Origin: VRUE01 sp963816785
Lineage (GTDB): Bacteria; Actinomycetota; Thermoleophilia; Solirubrobacterales; 70-9
Assembly: GCA_963816785.1 (NCBI GenBank)
Contig: CAWFLL010000002.1
Span: forward strand, 744,001-808,000
DNA: 64,000 nt
Direction: 5' to 3'
Every line of letters starts with the position of its first letter. Positions within the stretch are counted from its first letter, which is position 1. Under the pieces are notes generated by a model, which did no database searches, had not been told where the DNA came from, and saw nothing but the letters and a program-made list of their open reading frames with translations. Made by a program: the position numbers and the translations under genes. Positions 26,169-35,663 of the stretch are shown here, one piece after another.

Positions 26169-27195
26169 GACACACCTGATCGATCCGATTGCGGATCCGG
26201 CATGGCTCGACTTCGTCGATGGCGGCACGAATGGGGAGATCTTCCATCACCCGCAGTGGTTGGAGCTCCTGCAGGCCCAGTACGGCTATCAGTTCCAGGC
26301 ATGCTGCATCGGCAATGGCGGTGGGATCGAAGTTGGGATCCCGATCGCGCGGATCGAGAGCCGGCTGACCGGTCGTCGTCTCGTCTCACTGCCGTTCTCG
26401 GACATCTGCTCTCCGATCCTCTCGAGCAACGCCGGGCCGAATGCCCTCGACGCATTGGGCCTTGCGCTCGCCGAGGAATGCGAGCGCACGGGGCTTGACC
26501 TGACTGTCCATGGGCCTTTGTCGGGAGCCCCCGACACGGTCGTCCAGGATGCGTACTTTCGGCATCTTCTGACCCTGGCGAGCGACTCGGATGGCGTGCG
26601 ACGCGGCTACTCGAAGTCTCACGCAAGGGGCATCAAGAAGGCCAGGCGCGAAGGTCTCACAGGCGCTCGGCTGACCGACTCTGCGGCCCTGGACGCTTTC
26701 TATTCGCTCCACGTGAAGACCCGTCGGAGGCTCGGAGTGCCGACCCAGCCGAAGCGCTTCATTCGGAGGTTCGAGAAGCTCTTCGATGCGGGGTTGGGCT
26801 TCGTCTGGCTGATCCTCGACGAAGGCAGCCCGATCGCCGCAGCCGTCTTTCTGGCGTATGGCGGGACGCTGACCTACAAGTACGGCGCGGCCGACGCCGC
26901 CAAGCTGGGGAAGCGCCCCAACAACCTGCTGTTCTCCGAAGTGATCGATTGGGGATGCGCCCACGGCTTCCAGGCCCTCGACTTTGGACGGACCGACGCG
27001 CTCAACGAGGGCCTCCGTTCCTTCAAGCGCGGTTGGGGGGCAAGGGAGATCGGTCTGCCCTACACCTACTTCACCGACCGCGCGCCCTCCTCCGGCCCGG
27101 GGTTGATGGACCGCGTGGTTGCCTCCACGATCAAACGCACGCCTTCGCTGGTCGGTAGGGCCGCCGGGGCGGCGCTCTATCGGCATTACGCCTGA
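26161..27195 (+). CDS. FemAB-related GNAT-type acyltransferase
   Basis: A 344-residue protein of the Acetyltransf_6/BioF2-like group, distantly related to FemAB. Landmarks are FHHPQWLELLQAQYGYQF at about 23-40, RGYSKSHARGIKKARREG near 152, YKYGAADAAKLGKRPNNLL near 240 and FQALDFGRTDALNEGLRSFK. ATG 26161 is chosen; it overlaps the amidotransferase stop by 8 nt. Such proteins recur in exopolysaccharide loci and are thought to acylate or aminoacylate glycans. It is the second of this type here, after the gene at 5987. Confidence 0.8.
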   Translation: MPETHLIDPIADPAWLDFVDGGTNGEIFHHPQWLELLQAQYGYQFQACCIGNGGGIEVGIPIARIESRLTGRRLVSLPFSDICSPILSSNAGPNALDALGLALAEECERTGLDLTVHGPLSGAPDTVVQDAYFRHLLTLASDSDGVRRGYSKSHARGIKKARREGLTGARLTDSAALDAFYSLHVKTRRRLGVPTQPKRFIRRFEKLFDAGLGFVWLILDEGSPIAAAVFLAYGGTLTYKYGAADAAKLGKRPNNLLFSEVIDWGCAHGFQALDFGRTDALNEGLRSFKRGWGAREIGLPYTYFTDRAPSSGPGLMDRVVASTIKRTPSLVGRAAGAALYRHYA

Positions 27196-27200
27196 TCGAG

Positions 27201-28190
27201 ATGGACCGTCGGCCCGATCTGTCGGTCATCGTCGTCACACACAACGGCTGTGAGATGGCGCTCAGCACCCTTCGGTCGGCACGGGCCGCGGTTGACTCGA
27301 TTGCGGTCGAGTGGCTGGTCGTCGACTCGGGATCCTCCGACGGCACCCCCGATGCGATCGAACGCGAGTTTTCCGATGCGCGCCTGTTCCGGCGCGACAA
27401 CCGCGGGTTCGCGGCCGGCAACAACGTCGCGCTGGGCGAGGCGCAGGGCCGCTATCTCCTGCTGCTCAATCCTGATGTCGAGATTCGCTCGGGCACTCTT
27501 GACGAGCTGGTGGCTGCGATGGATGCACGCCCCGAGCTCGGCCTGGCAAGTGTCATCCAGCGCGGCACCGACGGGGGCCTTCAGGCGTCGATCAGGCGGT
27601 TTCCATCGCCGTTGCGGGCACTTGGCGAGGCGCTGTTCGCGGCGCACTGGCCGGTCTTTCGCCAGATCCAGGAGCTCGAGATGAGGCCCGACAGGTACAC
27701 CAACGAAGGCAATGCCGAATGGCTCGTCGGGGCCTTCCTGATCGCGCGAAGGGAGGCGGTGCATTCGGTCGGCCCGATGGATGAGCGTTTCTTCCTCTAC
27801 TCGGAGGAGGTCGACTGGTGCTATCGCTTTTGGCGGGCGGGATGGCCGGTCTCCCACCTGCCGGCGATGACGATCACGCATCACTCAGGCGGTCGCTCGC
27901 GCGGCGATCTGATTCCTCAGTTGAGTCACTCTCGGCTGCTCTTCGCGCACAAGCACTACGGCGTGATGCGCCGGGCCGGGATTCGCGCGGCCCTGGCCTT
28001 GGGCCACCTGATCCGGATCGCCGTCTACGGCGTCGCGTCCCTCGCGCGGCCCGGGAAATTGGAGCGCGTGCGGGCGGAGCGTGCGGGCCTCTCCGTCATT
28101 CTGGGTCGATCGGGACCGCCCCTTGGCCCCTACGCGGATCCGATGCCGATCGAAGGTGATGTCCCGATGACAAGCGCAGGAGCAGGTTGA
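27201..28190 (+). CDS. Family 2 glycosyltransferase (rhamnosyltransferase-like)
   Basis: GT-A transferase of 329 residues. It has LSVIVVTHNGCEMALSTL at the N-terminus, LVVDSGSSDGTPDAIE near 39, NRGFAAGNNVALGEAQGRYL near 68-87 and LLNPDVEIR near 90, the pattern of WbbL-like rhamnosyltransferases. FFLYSEEVDWCYRFWRAGW (about 197) is another subgroup mark. ATG 27201 lies 5 nt after the preceding stop. Its TGA overlaps a TTG start of the next gene. Confidence 0.9.
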   Translation: MDRRPDLSVIVVTHNGCEMALSTLRSARAAVDSIAVEWLVVDSGSSDGTPDAIEREFSDARLFRRDNRGFAAGNNVALGEAQGRYLLLLNPDVEIRSGTLDELVAAMDARPELGLASVIQRGTDGGLQASIRRFPSPLRALGEALFAAHWPVFRQIQELEMRPDRYTNEGNAEWLVGAFLIARREAVHSVGPMDERFFLYSEEVDWCYRFWRAGWPVSHLPAMTITHHSGGRSRGDLIPQLSHSRLLFAHKHYGVMRRAGIRAALALGHLIRIAVYGVASLARPGKLERVRAERAGLSVILGRSGPPLGPYADPMPIEGDVPMTSAGAG

Positions 28191-29312
28191 CGGCCCCAGC
28201 CGCACGCCCCGGTGCGGAGTTCGACGCCCGCTACTACCTGGAGGAGCGATACCAGGGGGAGGATTCACGGCGCCCGCTTCCGCTGGCCGCCTACTACGCG
28301 GCAAAGCCGATCCTGCCCCGGCGGTTGCAGATTGCGCTGCGACGCCTCTACTCGAAGCGCCAGGCCCGCAGGGAGTTTCCAAGCTGGCCGATCGAGCCTC
28401 TGTTGGTTGAGCAAGAGCGAGCCAGACTTCGCCAGGATGCTCGAAAGCCGCAACGCCCTACGGCTGCCGATGGTGGCCAACTGGCCCGACGGCAATCGCT
28501 TTGCCGCCATCCTCACCCACGACGTCGAGGGGCCGGCGGGGGTCGCGAACGTGCGTCGCATCATCGAGATCGAGCAGCGCCACGGGTTTGTCTCCTCCTG
28601 GAACTTCGTAGCCGAGTGGTACCCGATCCCGGACGACCTGTTCGACCACGTCCGCGACACCGGCAACGAGGTCGGGCTGCACGGCGTCAAGCACGATGGC
28701 AGGCTGTTCGAGAGTCGCGAGCGCTTCGAGATGGAACTTCCGAAGATCCGGCGCTACCTGGATCAGTGGGATGCGGTCGGGTTCCGCTCGCCGGCCACTC
28801 ACCGCAATTCGGACTGGATGCCGGAGCTCGGTGCCCTCTACGACAGCTCGTTTCCCGATACGGATCCATTCGAGCCCCAGTCGGGGGGCTGTTGCTCCAT
28901 CCTTCCCTATTTACTCGGCGATCTGGTCGAGCTGCCGATCACCCTGGTCCAGGATCACACCATGTGGGAGATCCTGCGCCAGGAGACGATCGACCTCTGG
29001 ACGCAGAAGAGCGACTGGATCATCGCCAATGGTGGCCTGATCAACGTGATCACCCATCCCGACTACCTGGATACGCCGGAGCGCCTTCGCATGTACGAGG
29101 AATTCCTCGAGTACCTCGGCTCCCAGGGCGGAGGTTGGTGCGCATTGCCCCGTGAAGTGGCGGCATGGTGGCGGACCCGTGATCGCCTGCGCTGTGTCGA
29201 GGATGGAGACAGAGCCCGGATCGAGGGAGAGAGCGCCGAGCGCGCCGTCGTCGCCTGGGCTCACGCCGGCACGGAGGATGTGCGGCTCCAGGTCGAGCCC
29301 GCAAGCCTCTGA
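28187..29312 (+). CDS. Polysaccharide deacetylase family protein (one frameshift)
   Basis: A NodB-homology protein of about 375 residues. The TTG at 28187 overlaps the upstream TGA, and the first frame gives EFDARYYLEERYQGEDSR and PLAAYYAAKPILPRRLQI. Near 28415-28420 the frame shifts and continues as LTHDVEGPAGVANVRRIIEI, GFVSSWNFVAEWYPI, EVGLHGVKHDGRLFE and FRSPATHRNSDWM. THDVE is the metal-binding aspartate motif and GLHGVKHD the histidine motif. There is no signal peptide, so it probably acts inside the cell on a lipid-linked sugar or sugar nucleotide. Confidence 0.82.
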
Positions 29313-29313
29313 A

Positions 29314-30564
29314 ATGGAGGACAGGCGGGTCCTCATCCTGGTGCAGAACGAGCCCGTCCCCTCCGATCGGCATGTCTGGAATCAAAGTGTCGCGCTGACC
29401 CGGGCGGGATTCCGGGTGACCGTCGTCTGCCCGGCGGGAAGGCGGGGGGACGACAGCCCGTTCGAGGAGATCGACGGAGTCCAGATCCATCGCTATGAGC
29501 CATACCAGGGCACAGATGGGGTCCGGTCCTACATCCAGGAGTATCTCTCTGCTCTATGGAGCATGCGCCGCCTCTCGAGGCAACTCGGGCGGGATCGACC
29601 ATTTGACATCGTCCACGCCTGCAGTCCGCCGGACTTCCTGCTGCTGGCCGCACTCGGCCTCCGGCACGACGGCGCTCGCTTCATCTTCGATCACCACGAT
29701 CTGACGCCGGAGCTCTACATGACCCGTTTTGGCGGGGGCCTGGTGCACCGGATCACGCTGGTCGCCGAGCAGATCGCATTCCGACTCGCGGACGTCGTCC
29801 TGTCCGTCAACGACTCCTATCGTCGGATCGCGATCGAGCGGGGCCACCGGGACCCGCGGGACGTCTTCGTCGTGCGAACCGGCCCGGACCTGACTCGCTT
29901 TGTCCCGAGCGAGCCCGACCCTTCGCTCAAGCGCGGCAAGCGGTTCCTGCTCAGCTATGTCGGGGTGATGGGCCCCCAGGATGGCGTCGACGAGGCGATG
30001 CTCGCCCTCGCTCAGCTTGCGGCGATGCGGCAGGACTGGCACGCCCTGTTCATGGGCGATGGCCCCGTCGTCGACGAGATGCGCGCGATGGCGGACAAGC
30101 TCGGAATCGGCGAATCGGTTGAGTTCCTGGGCTGGGTCGAGCACGACACGGTCAGCCGCGTGCTCTCGACCTCCGATGTCTGTCTGGCCCCCGACCCGAG
30201 GAATCCACTCAACGACATCTCCTCGATGGTCAAGATCTCCGAGTACATGGCCATGTCTCGGCCGATCGTCTCCTTCGATCTTGCCGAGTCGCGCTTCGGC
30301 GCAGGCGAGGCGGCTGTCTTCGCCGCCACCGGCGATCACGCCAGCTTTGCCCGTCTGACCTCCGATCTACTCGACGACCCCGAGCGCCGGGCTGCGATGG
30401 GCGCTGCCGGCCGCGCCCGGGTCGAGTCCACTCTCGGCTGGGAGCACCAGGAGCGCTCCCTGCTGACGGCCTACTCGCGGGCGCTGGACATGGGCCCGGT
30501 ACATGAAACGCAGCTGCAGACCTTTCGCAGGTTTCTCGTCCCCGCAAGGCGGAGTAATTCTTGA
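29314..30564 (+). CDS. Family 4 glycosyltransferase
   Basis: GT-B fold transferase of 416 residues, from the ATG of MEDRRVLILVQNEPVPSDRH, 1 nt after the deacetylase stop. Signatures are VTVVCPAGRRGDDSPFEEI, FDIVHACSPPDFLLLAALGL and FIFDHHDLTPELY in the acceptor domain, and LLSYVGVMGPQDGVDEAML, HALFMGDGPVVDEM, VEFLGWVEHD and SMVKISEYMAMSRPIVSFDL in the donor domain. It resembles WcaL/ExpE-type transferases of capsule loci. It is the last gene of the plus-strand coupled run that began at 19637, apart from the reversed methyltransferase gene at 22419. Confidence 0.9.
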   Translation: MEDRRVLILVQNEPVPSDRHVWNQSVALTRAGFRVTVVCPAGRRGDDSPFEEIDGVQIHRYEPYQGTDGVRSYIQEYLSALWSMRRLSRQLGRDRPFDIVHACSPPDFLLLAALGLRHDGARFIFDHHDLTPELYMTRFGGGLVHRITLVAEQIAFRLADVVLSVNDSYRRIAIERGHRDPRDVFVVRTGPDLTRFVPSEPDPSLKRGKRFLLSYVGVMGPQDGVDEAMLALAQLAAMRQDWHALFMGDGPVVDEMRAMADKLGIGESVEFLGWVEHDTVSRVLSTSDVCLAPDPRNPLNDISSMVKISEYMAMSRPIVSFDLAESRFGAGEAAVFAATGDHASFARLTSDLLDDPERRAAMGAAGRARVESTLGWEHQERSLLTAYSRALDMGPVHETQLQTFRRFLVPARRSNS

Positions 30565-30588
30565 AACTCGGCGAATCCTGAGCCCTTG

Positions 30589-30618
30589 TTGACATAACAT
30601 CCGCAATTCTGGGTAAAT
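30589..30618 (+). promoter_or_regulatory. Possible sigma-70 promoter before the beta-helix protein gene
   Basis: A consensus TTGACA (30589-30594) is followed after 18 nt by GTAAAT (30613-30618) in a conspicuously AT-rich stretch. It lies 90 nt before the chosen start codon. The -10 hexamer is weak. Confidence 0.4.
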
Positions 30619-30707
30619 TGCCGTGCAATCTGCATCGAATTAAGACACTTGTCCAAATCAGAGATCGCGGTCTATCCGACGATGCGCCCCCACCGATAGG
30701 ACGGCCA

Positions 30708-33437
30708 ATGTCCGGCCTCCCAGTCAGCGCAAGAGTCACGGCGATCATCTTTGCCGCTGCCCTGACAGCAACAGCGCCGGCCCTCGCAACGCCTTCAGAC
30801 AGGGCCTTTCGGGGTCAAGGGGTGGCTCAGGTCGGTGGCCCCGGCAAGGGCATCTCGGCGGCGAGGGTTTGGGCGAAGGGGGCGGACACCGATCGCGACG
30901 GCCTCTCCAACCGGGCCGAGCGGCAAACCAGGACCAACCCCCGCAAAGCCGACACCGACGGAGAAGGGCTCTCGGACTCGGTCGAGATCAGGAAAACGAA
31001 GACGAACCCGCGCAAGGTCGACACCGACGGAGACGGGCTCACGGACTGGGTCGAGGTCTACCGTACGAAGACGAACCCGCGGAAAGCGGACAGCGATGGC
31101 GACGGCATAAACGATGGGGTCGAGATCTTCGGCGGGACGGACCCGTGGAGCATCCCGACGCCGATCGACCCCACTCCGTCCCCACCGCCCCCCGCCCCGA
31201 GCCCACCGCCCCCGGGGACTCCTGACGAGATTCCGGTCAAGGCGATCTGGTCGACTCCGGCAGATGCCCGGGTTGGAGTTCCACTCACACTCGACGGAAG
31301 CGCTTCCACCGGAGGGGCGCCGATCTCATGCACCTGGTCGTTTGAGAATGAGACTGGAGGCGTGGTCTTCCAGCAGCGCGCAGGCTGCACCATCGACTTC
31401 ACATTTGAAGCCAGCGGCACGAAATACGTGAGATTGGCAGTCAGCGACGGTGCCGGAGGGTCCGACTCGAGCAAGCAGTCATTCAATGTGGTTCAAGCCC
31501 CCCCACCGCCCCCACCGCCGGACACGACCGCTCCCGACACGACGATCACGGCAAACCCGCCGGCGAGCACGACCAGCACCTCGGCCAGCTTCTCGTTCAG
31601 CTCGACCGAGTCCGGCTCCAGCTTCGCCTGCAGCCTCGACGGCGGCAGCTTCGCCTCCTGCACGTCGCCCAAGTCCTACTCCGGGCTGGCGCTCGGCGGC
31701 CACAGCTTCGCGGTCCGCGCCAGCGACGCCGCCGGCAACACCGACCAGACCCCGGCCAGTTGGAGCTGGACCGTGCAGTCGTCCCCCCCACCGCCGGACA
31801 CGACCGCGCCCGACACGACGATCACGGCAAACCCGCCGGCGAGCACGACCAGCACCTCGGCCAGCTTCTCGTTCAGCTCGACCGAGTCCGGCTCCAGCTT
31901 CGCCTGCAGCCTCGACGGCGGCAGCTTCGCCTCCTGCACGTCGCCCAAGTCCTACTCCGGGCTGGCGCTCGGCGGCCACAGCTTCGCGGTCCGCGCCAGC
32001 GACGCCGCCGGCAACACCGACCAGACCCCGGCCAGTTGGAGCTGGACCGTGCAGTCGTCCCCCCCACCGCCGGACACGACCGCGCCCGACACGACGATCA
32101 CGGCAAACCCGCCGGCGAGCACGACCAGCACCTCGGCCAGCTTCTCGTTCAGCTCGACCGAGTCCGGCTCCAGCTTCGCCTGCAGCCTCGACGGCGGCAA
32201 CTTCGCCTCCTGCACGTCGCCCAAGTCCTACTCCGGGCTGGCGCTCGGCGGCCACAGCTTCGCGGTCCGCGCCAGCGACGCCGCCGGCAACACCGACCAG
32301 ACCCCGGCCAGCTGGAGCTGGACCGTGCAGTCGTCCCCACCGCCGCCCCCGCCGCCCCCCTCCGGCTGCGTTTCCGGTTCCACCCAGGCCACCACCGCCG
32401 CTGAGGTGCGTTCCGCTGTGCAGGGCAACAAGGACGTGTGCGTCACCGCCGACGTCGGCAACACGAACCTCGAAGGGCTCGGCTCTCGTGACGTCACGAT
32501 CTCCAGCGAGGGCGCCGGGAAACTCGGCTCGGTCAACCTCAAGGGCACGTCCGACGTGACCATCCAGAGCGCACGGCTCCGCTCTGTGACGCTCTACTCC
32601 TCGGATCGCACCGCGCTTCTAGGGAACGTGATCGGCGGAACGCAGGCGAATCGCACCTACGACCAGCTCATCTTCGCGCCGGCTGCCTCGGCTGATGTTC
32701 GGGTCGAAGGAAATGACATCGGCTGGACCCTCGCGGACAACACGGGGAACACCGGGTATGGCTGCCGCTGCTATGGCGACATCGACAACTTCCGCTTCGT
32801 GGGCAACAAGGTCCACGACATCGCGGCGGATGGGTTCCAGCTCGGGGGCGGTGCGGAAAACGTCCTGATCGACCGCAACGAGATCGGGCCGGTCGGGGCA
32901 AGCCCCGGCTCCGATGAGCACTCCGACAACATCCAGATCGTCGGCAACGGCGATGGCTTGCGGATCACCAACAACTGGATCCACCACCAGGGCTACTTCG
33001 AAGGGGCCGTCACCGGCAACGCCGGCTCAACCTACATCCACGGTGGCGGCGGCTCCCTGGTCTACGAAAACAACCTGATCGAAACGGCCAGAGGCCGGAC
33101 CGAGATCTGCGGCCTCGGCACCGGCGGGACCAACCGCGATGACCTCACCGTCAGGAACAACACCTGGATCGACGGCGGCCAGAACTACTCCAACTTCCCG
33201 AGCTTCGAGTGGGACTGCGACTCGGGGACCAACGACATCATCACGCGGAACATCGCCGTCGATCCCGACGGAGGCTTGGCCAACAACGGCTTCTCATCTG
33301 CGATCGTCGCCCCCAACCTGTGGGGCCAGCCCTCGCTCGTCACCCTCGACGCCCAGGGCAACTGCACGTCGACCAACTGCAACCCGGCCGGTCAGCAACC
33401 GATCGGGTATCGCAAGCCCTCAGGCGTCAGCTGGTAG
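30708..33437 (+). CDS. Secreted TSP3/PKD/Ig-like/beta-helix surface protein
   Basis: A 909-residue exported protein. ATG 30708 follows AGGA and opens a signal peptide (VTAIIFAAALTATAPALA). Four calcium-binding thrombospondin-3-like repeats follow (DTDRDGLSN, DTDGEGLSD, DTDGDGLTD, DSDGDGIND; about 59-140), then a proline-rich linker and a PKD-like domain (about 175-265). Three almost identical 92-residue Ig-like domains span 271-546, each with a likely disulfide (FACSLDGG and FASCTSP). The C-terminus (555-909) is a right-handed parallel beta-helix of the pectate-lyase/Disaggregatase kind (NNWIHHQGYFEGAV, YENNLIETA, VRNNTWIDGG). It is likely a polysaccharide-binding or polysaccharide-cleaving surface protein of this locus. 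Confidence 0.88.
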   Translation: MSGLPVSARVTAIIFAAALTATAPALATPSDRAFRGQGVAQVGGPGKGISAARVWAKGADTDRDGLSNRAERQTRTNPRKADTDGEGLSDSVEIRKTKTNPRKVDTDGDGLTDWVEVYRTKTNPRKADSDGDGINDGVEIFGGTDPWSIPTPIDPTPSPPPPAPSPPPPGTPDEIPVKAIWSTPADARVGVPLTLDGSASTGGAPISCTWSFENETGGVVFQQRAGCTIDFTFEASGTKYVRLAVSDGAGGSDSSKQSFNVVQAPPPPPPPDTTAPDTTITANPPASTTSTSASFSFSSTESGSSFACSLDGGSFASCTSPKSYSGLALGGHSFAVRASDAAGNTDQTPASWSWTVQSSPPPPDTTAPDTTITANPPASTTSTSASFSFSSTESGSSFACSLDGGSFASCTSPKSYSGLALGGHSFAVRASDAAGNTDQTPASWSWTVQSSPPPPDTTAPDTTITANPPASTTSTSASFSFSSTESGSSFACSLDGGNFASCTSPKSYSGLALGGHSFAVRASDAAGNTDQTPASWSWTVQSSPPPPPPPPSGCVSGSTQATTAAEVRSAVQGNKDVCVTADVGNTNLEGLGSRDVTISSEGAGKLGSVNLKGTSDVTIQSARLRSVTLYSSDRTALLGNVIGGTQANRTYDQLIFAPAASADVRVEGNDIGWTLADNTGNTGYGCRCYGDIDNFRFVGNKVHDIAADGFQLGGGAENVLIDRNEIGPVGASPGSDEHSDNIQIVGNGDGLRITNNWIHHQGYFEGAVTGNAGSTYIHGGGGSLVYENNLIETARGRTEICGLGTGGTNRDDLTVRNNTWIDGGQNYSNFPSFEWDCDSGTNDIITRNIAVDPDGGLANNGFSSAIVAPNLWGQPSLVTLDAQGNCTSTNCNPAGQQPIGYRKPSGVSW
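31518..32345 (+). repeat. Three 276-bp tandem repeats, nearly identical
   Basis: Copies start at 31518, 31794 and 32070. Each encodes one 92-residue Ig-like domain. I see only about three base differences between copies (T/G near the start of copy 1, G/A in copy 3 giving Ser to Asn, and a T/C near the end of copy 3). The near-identity implies recent duplication or gene conversion. Confidence 0.95.
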
Positions 33438-34897
33438 CGGCGCCACTCGAGGCGCGAATCGCGCCCGGCGGTCCGCAGGCACCTCCACGGAGGCGGCGCA
33501 CGTGCAGACCGCTGCCATGAAGAGGAAGAGGTAGGGAGCCTGGGAGAAGCTGAGGATGTCGTAGAGCACGGCTGACACCCCGAAGGCGAGGCAGCCTGCT
33601 CCGGCGGCGAGCGCCGGGGGTCCGCGCATCGGGTGGTCGGAGCGAAAGACCGAGCGGACGACGAGCAGCGGCGTCAGGATCAGCGTCAGGAAGGCCACCA
33701 GGCCGAGGGCGCCCACCTGGTAGACCTGTCCGAGGTAGCCGTTGTCGAGGATTCGATAGGTGTCGGGTCGCGTCGGGTCCAGGGTCCCGGAGCCGCGCCC
33801 GAACACTGGATTGCTGAGGAGGTCGGGAACGATCGCGGGATAGTCGGAGGTCCGCCCCATCGTCGATTCCTGATCCCTGCCGCTCACAAGCGCATCCACG
33901 GAGCTGAAGCTCCCCCCGACATGGAGAGCCCGATCACGAGGGCCACGATCCCGAAGGGGGCGAAGCGCAACAGCTGGCGGGGCCGCAGGATGAACATCGC
34001 CAGCAGTGCGCATGCCGGTATCACCACGCCCGATTTTCGCTGCGTCACCAGCGCCCCCGCGAAGATGATGCAGGCGGCGAGGCCCCACAGGATCTGGCGT
34101 CGACGATCCTTCGCGACCGCGGTCAGCACCACGGCAAATGGCAGCGTCATGCCGAGGATCGAGGAAACCGAGAGCCCGTGCCTCGTCGGCCCCACGATCA
34201 GCGGGCGGCCGGGAGTCCTCGGGTCCTGGCTGATTTCGGTCGGAGCCGGATCCACCGACGCGATCGGCGAGAAGACGGTGGTCGCGGTTTCGTAGAACAC
34301 GTTGTAGCCGGTTTTCTGCTCGTAGATCGTTCCGAGTGCGGTGATCGTGGCCAGGACCGCGATCAGGGCGCCGAAGCTCCGCAGCTCGGCCACCCGCAGC
34401 GTCAGGCTCACGACCGCGAAGATCGCGATCAGCGCCAGTAGCACCGCCAGCTTTTTCTGGGTCACTTCCCATTCGCCGAGGTTGGTGATTCTGTCGAAGT
34501 TGATGGCGATGCTGGCGATCGCGGTCAGCGCAAACGCGATCATTCCCACCGCCCAACCACGGGGGCGCAGCCGCAGGACGCCCTCGCGACGCCCGATCAA
34601 CTCGGTCATCGCCCAGGTCGCCACGATCAACGCGACCAGGAATCGATCCAGGTCGGAGCTGACCGGGAGGTGAACCTTGAGGTGGACCGCTTCGAACGGG
34701 ACCAGGAAGATCATCGCGAGGAACGCGGCGATCAGCCACGGCAGCGGCCGGCGGGTGCGCGGCCAGGCATCGTCGGTCCGCGTCTGCTCGCGTGGCAACG
34801 CTCTCGCCTCCACCTCAGTGAAGCCGCCCGGGGGCTCGCGCCGGCCGGCCGGCGTCCCGCTCAGGAGGCGAGCCATTGCCGTTTCCCCCATTGCCAC
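33420..34897 (-). CDS. O-antigen polymerase/ligase-like membrane protein (Wzy/WaaL; one frameshift)
   Basis: Polytopic membrane protein of about 490 residues with 10-12 hydrophobic helices and the O-antigen ligase domain, which polymerises or transfers lipid-linked glycan outside the membrane. The N-terminal frame covers LPWLIAAFLAMIFLVPFEAV through FGIVALVIGLSMSG. It shifts at about 33890-33930 into the frame with YPAIVPDLLSNPVFGRGSGT (the large periplasmic loop typical of Wzy_C) and ALGLVAFLTLILTPLLVVRS. A start at 34879 (MARLLSGTP) is possible. Its 3' end overlaps the beta-helix gene by 18 nt, tail to tail. Confidence 0.82.
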
Positions 34898-35654
34898 CCG
34901 GGGCCCAATCGACGGACTCGTCGGCGTCGCGCCATCCCTGCGCGATCGTCCGCGCCGGGATCAGCAGCATGCACCAGCCGACCAGCACGGCGACGAAGAC
35001 AAGGGTCCCGATCTGGACGTTCGCCCCCTTGTTGACCACTCCCCCGGTCGCGCGTCCCAGCGTCCGAATCTCGACCCGGCGCGAGTCCGGCGTGTGCTGT
35101 TCCTCGTGGAGCCGGTCGATGTAGGTGCGGAGCGCCTTCGGCGCCGCCGCGGCGAGGGCGATCGCCTCGTCCTTGGTCGGGGCCTGGGCGAACACCGAGA
35201 TGATCGGCACGTTCGGGTTGTTCTCGAATCTCAACCGGTATAGAGCGCCCTCGCCGATGATCTGCGAGCTGCGTCGCTCAGCCGTCGGTTCCTGCTGAAA
35301 CAGGGGCAGGTTCTGGTCGTAGGGCCCCTGTGCCTCGATCGCGTCGACCGGCAGGTCTGCCTTCCGGGCGATCAGCGCGAGCGCCGCGTGCGTCGTGAGG
35401 AAGCGGGCGAACACGCTGGCTCGCGATTCGAGAGGTTCGAGGTCGCTGGCCAGATCGGCGAACGCAGACGCCGGCGTGTCGACGAGGATCTGGGTCGACG
35501 ACGTCGCGAACACATTTGTGCGGCCTTCGATCCCCGGTGGGTCGAGCGCAACTTTGTAGACGCTGAGAAAGGCGGCGCCAAGGGCGACCAGCGCACCGAC
35601 GGCGACCATGCGTCGCCGCTGCCAGAGAGTTCTTAGGACGCGTCCGAGCTCCAT
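34815..35654 (-). CDS. Wzz-like chain-length/assembly protein, paralogue 1
   Basis: A 279-residue membrane protein with a helix near the N-terminus (RRRMVAVGALVALGAAFLSV) and another near 220 (VQIGTLVFVAVLVGWCMLLI), flanking a periplasmic domain. This is the topology of polysaccharide co-polymerases. The RTLWQRRRMVAVGALVALG motif aligns with KELWHRRLLVALSVVLAAA of the neighbour at 35664. No Walker motif is present, so there is no fused tyrosine kinase. It overlaps the start of the Wzy-like gene by about 80 nt. Confidence 0.75.
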   Translation of the reverse strand: MELGRVLRTLWQRRRMVAVGALVALGAAFLSVYKVALDPPGIEGRTNVFATSSTQILVDTPASAFADLASDLEPLESRASVFARFLTTHAALALIARKADLPVDAIEAQGPYDQNLPLFQQEPTAERRSSQIIGEGALYRLRFENNPNVPIISVFAQAPTKDEAIALAAAAPKALRTYIDRLHEEQHTPDSRRVEIRTLGRATGGVVNKGANVQIGTLVFVAVLVGWCMLLIPARTIAQGWRDADESVDWAPGGNGGNGNGSPPERDAGRPARAPGRLH

Positions 35655-35663
35655 CTGTCCCGA

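Noticed and set aside
30649..30658. Ten-base match TTGTCCAAAT shared (inverted) with 38246-38255
   Set aside because: Both gaps are AT-rich and a 10-base match between them is not far from chance; no symmetry or second match supports an operator.
31479..32255. Repetitive 258-codon frame on the minus strand
   Set aside because: It is the antisense of the 276-bp repeats encoding Ig-like domains; its repeats follow from those of the real gene.
31518..32345. Tandem repeats as a CRISPR array
   Set aside because: The units are 276 bp, contiguous, coding and lack spacers; no cas genes are in the window.
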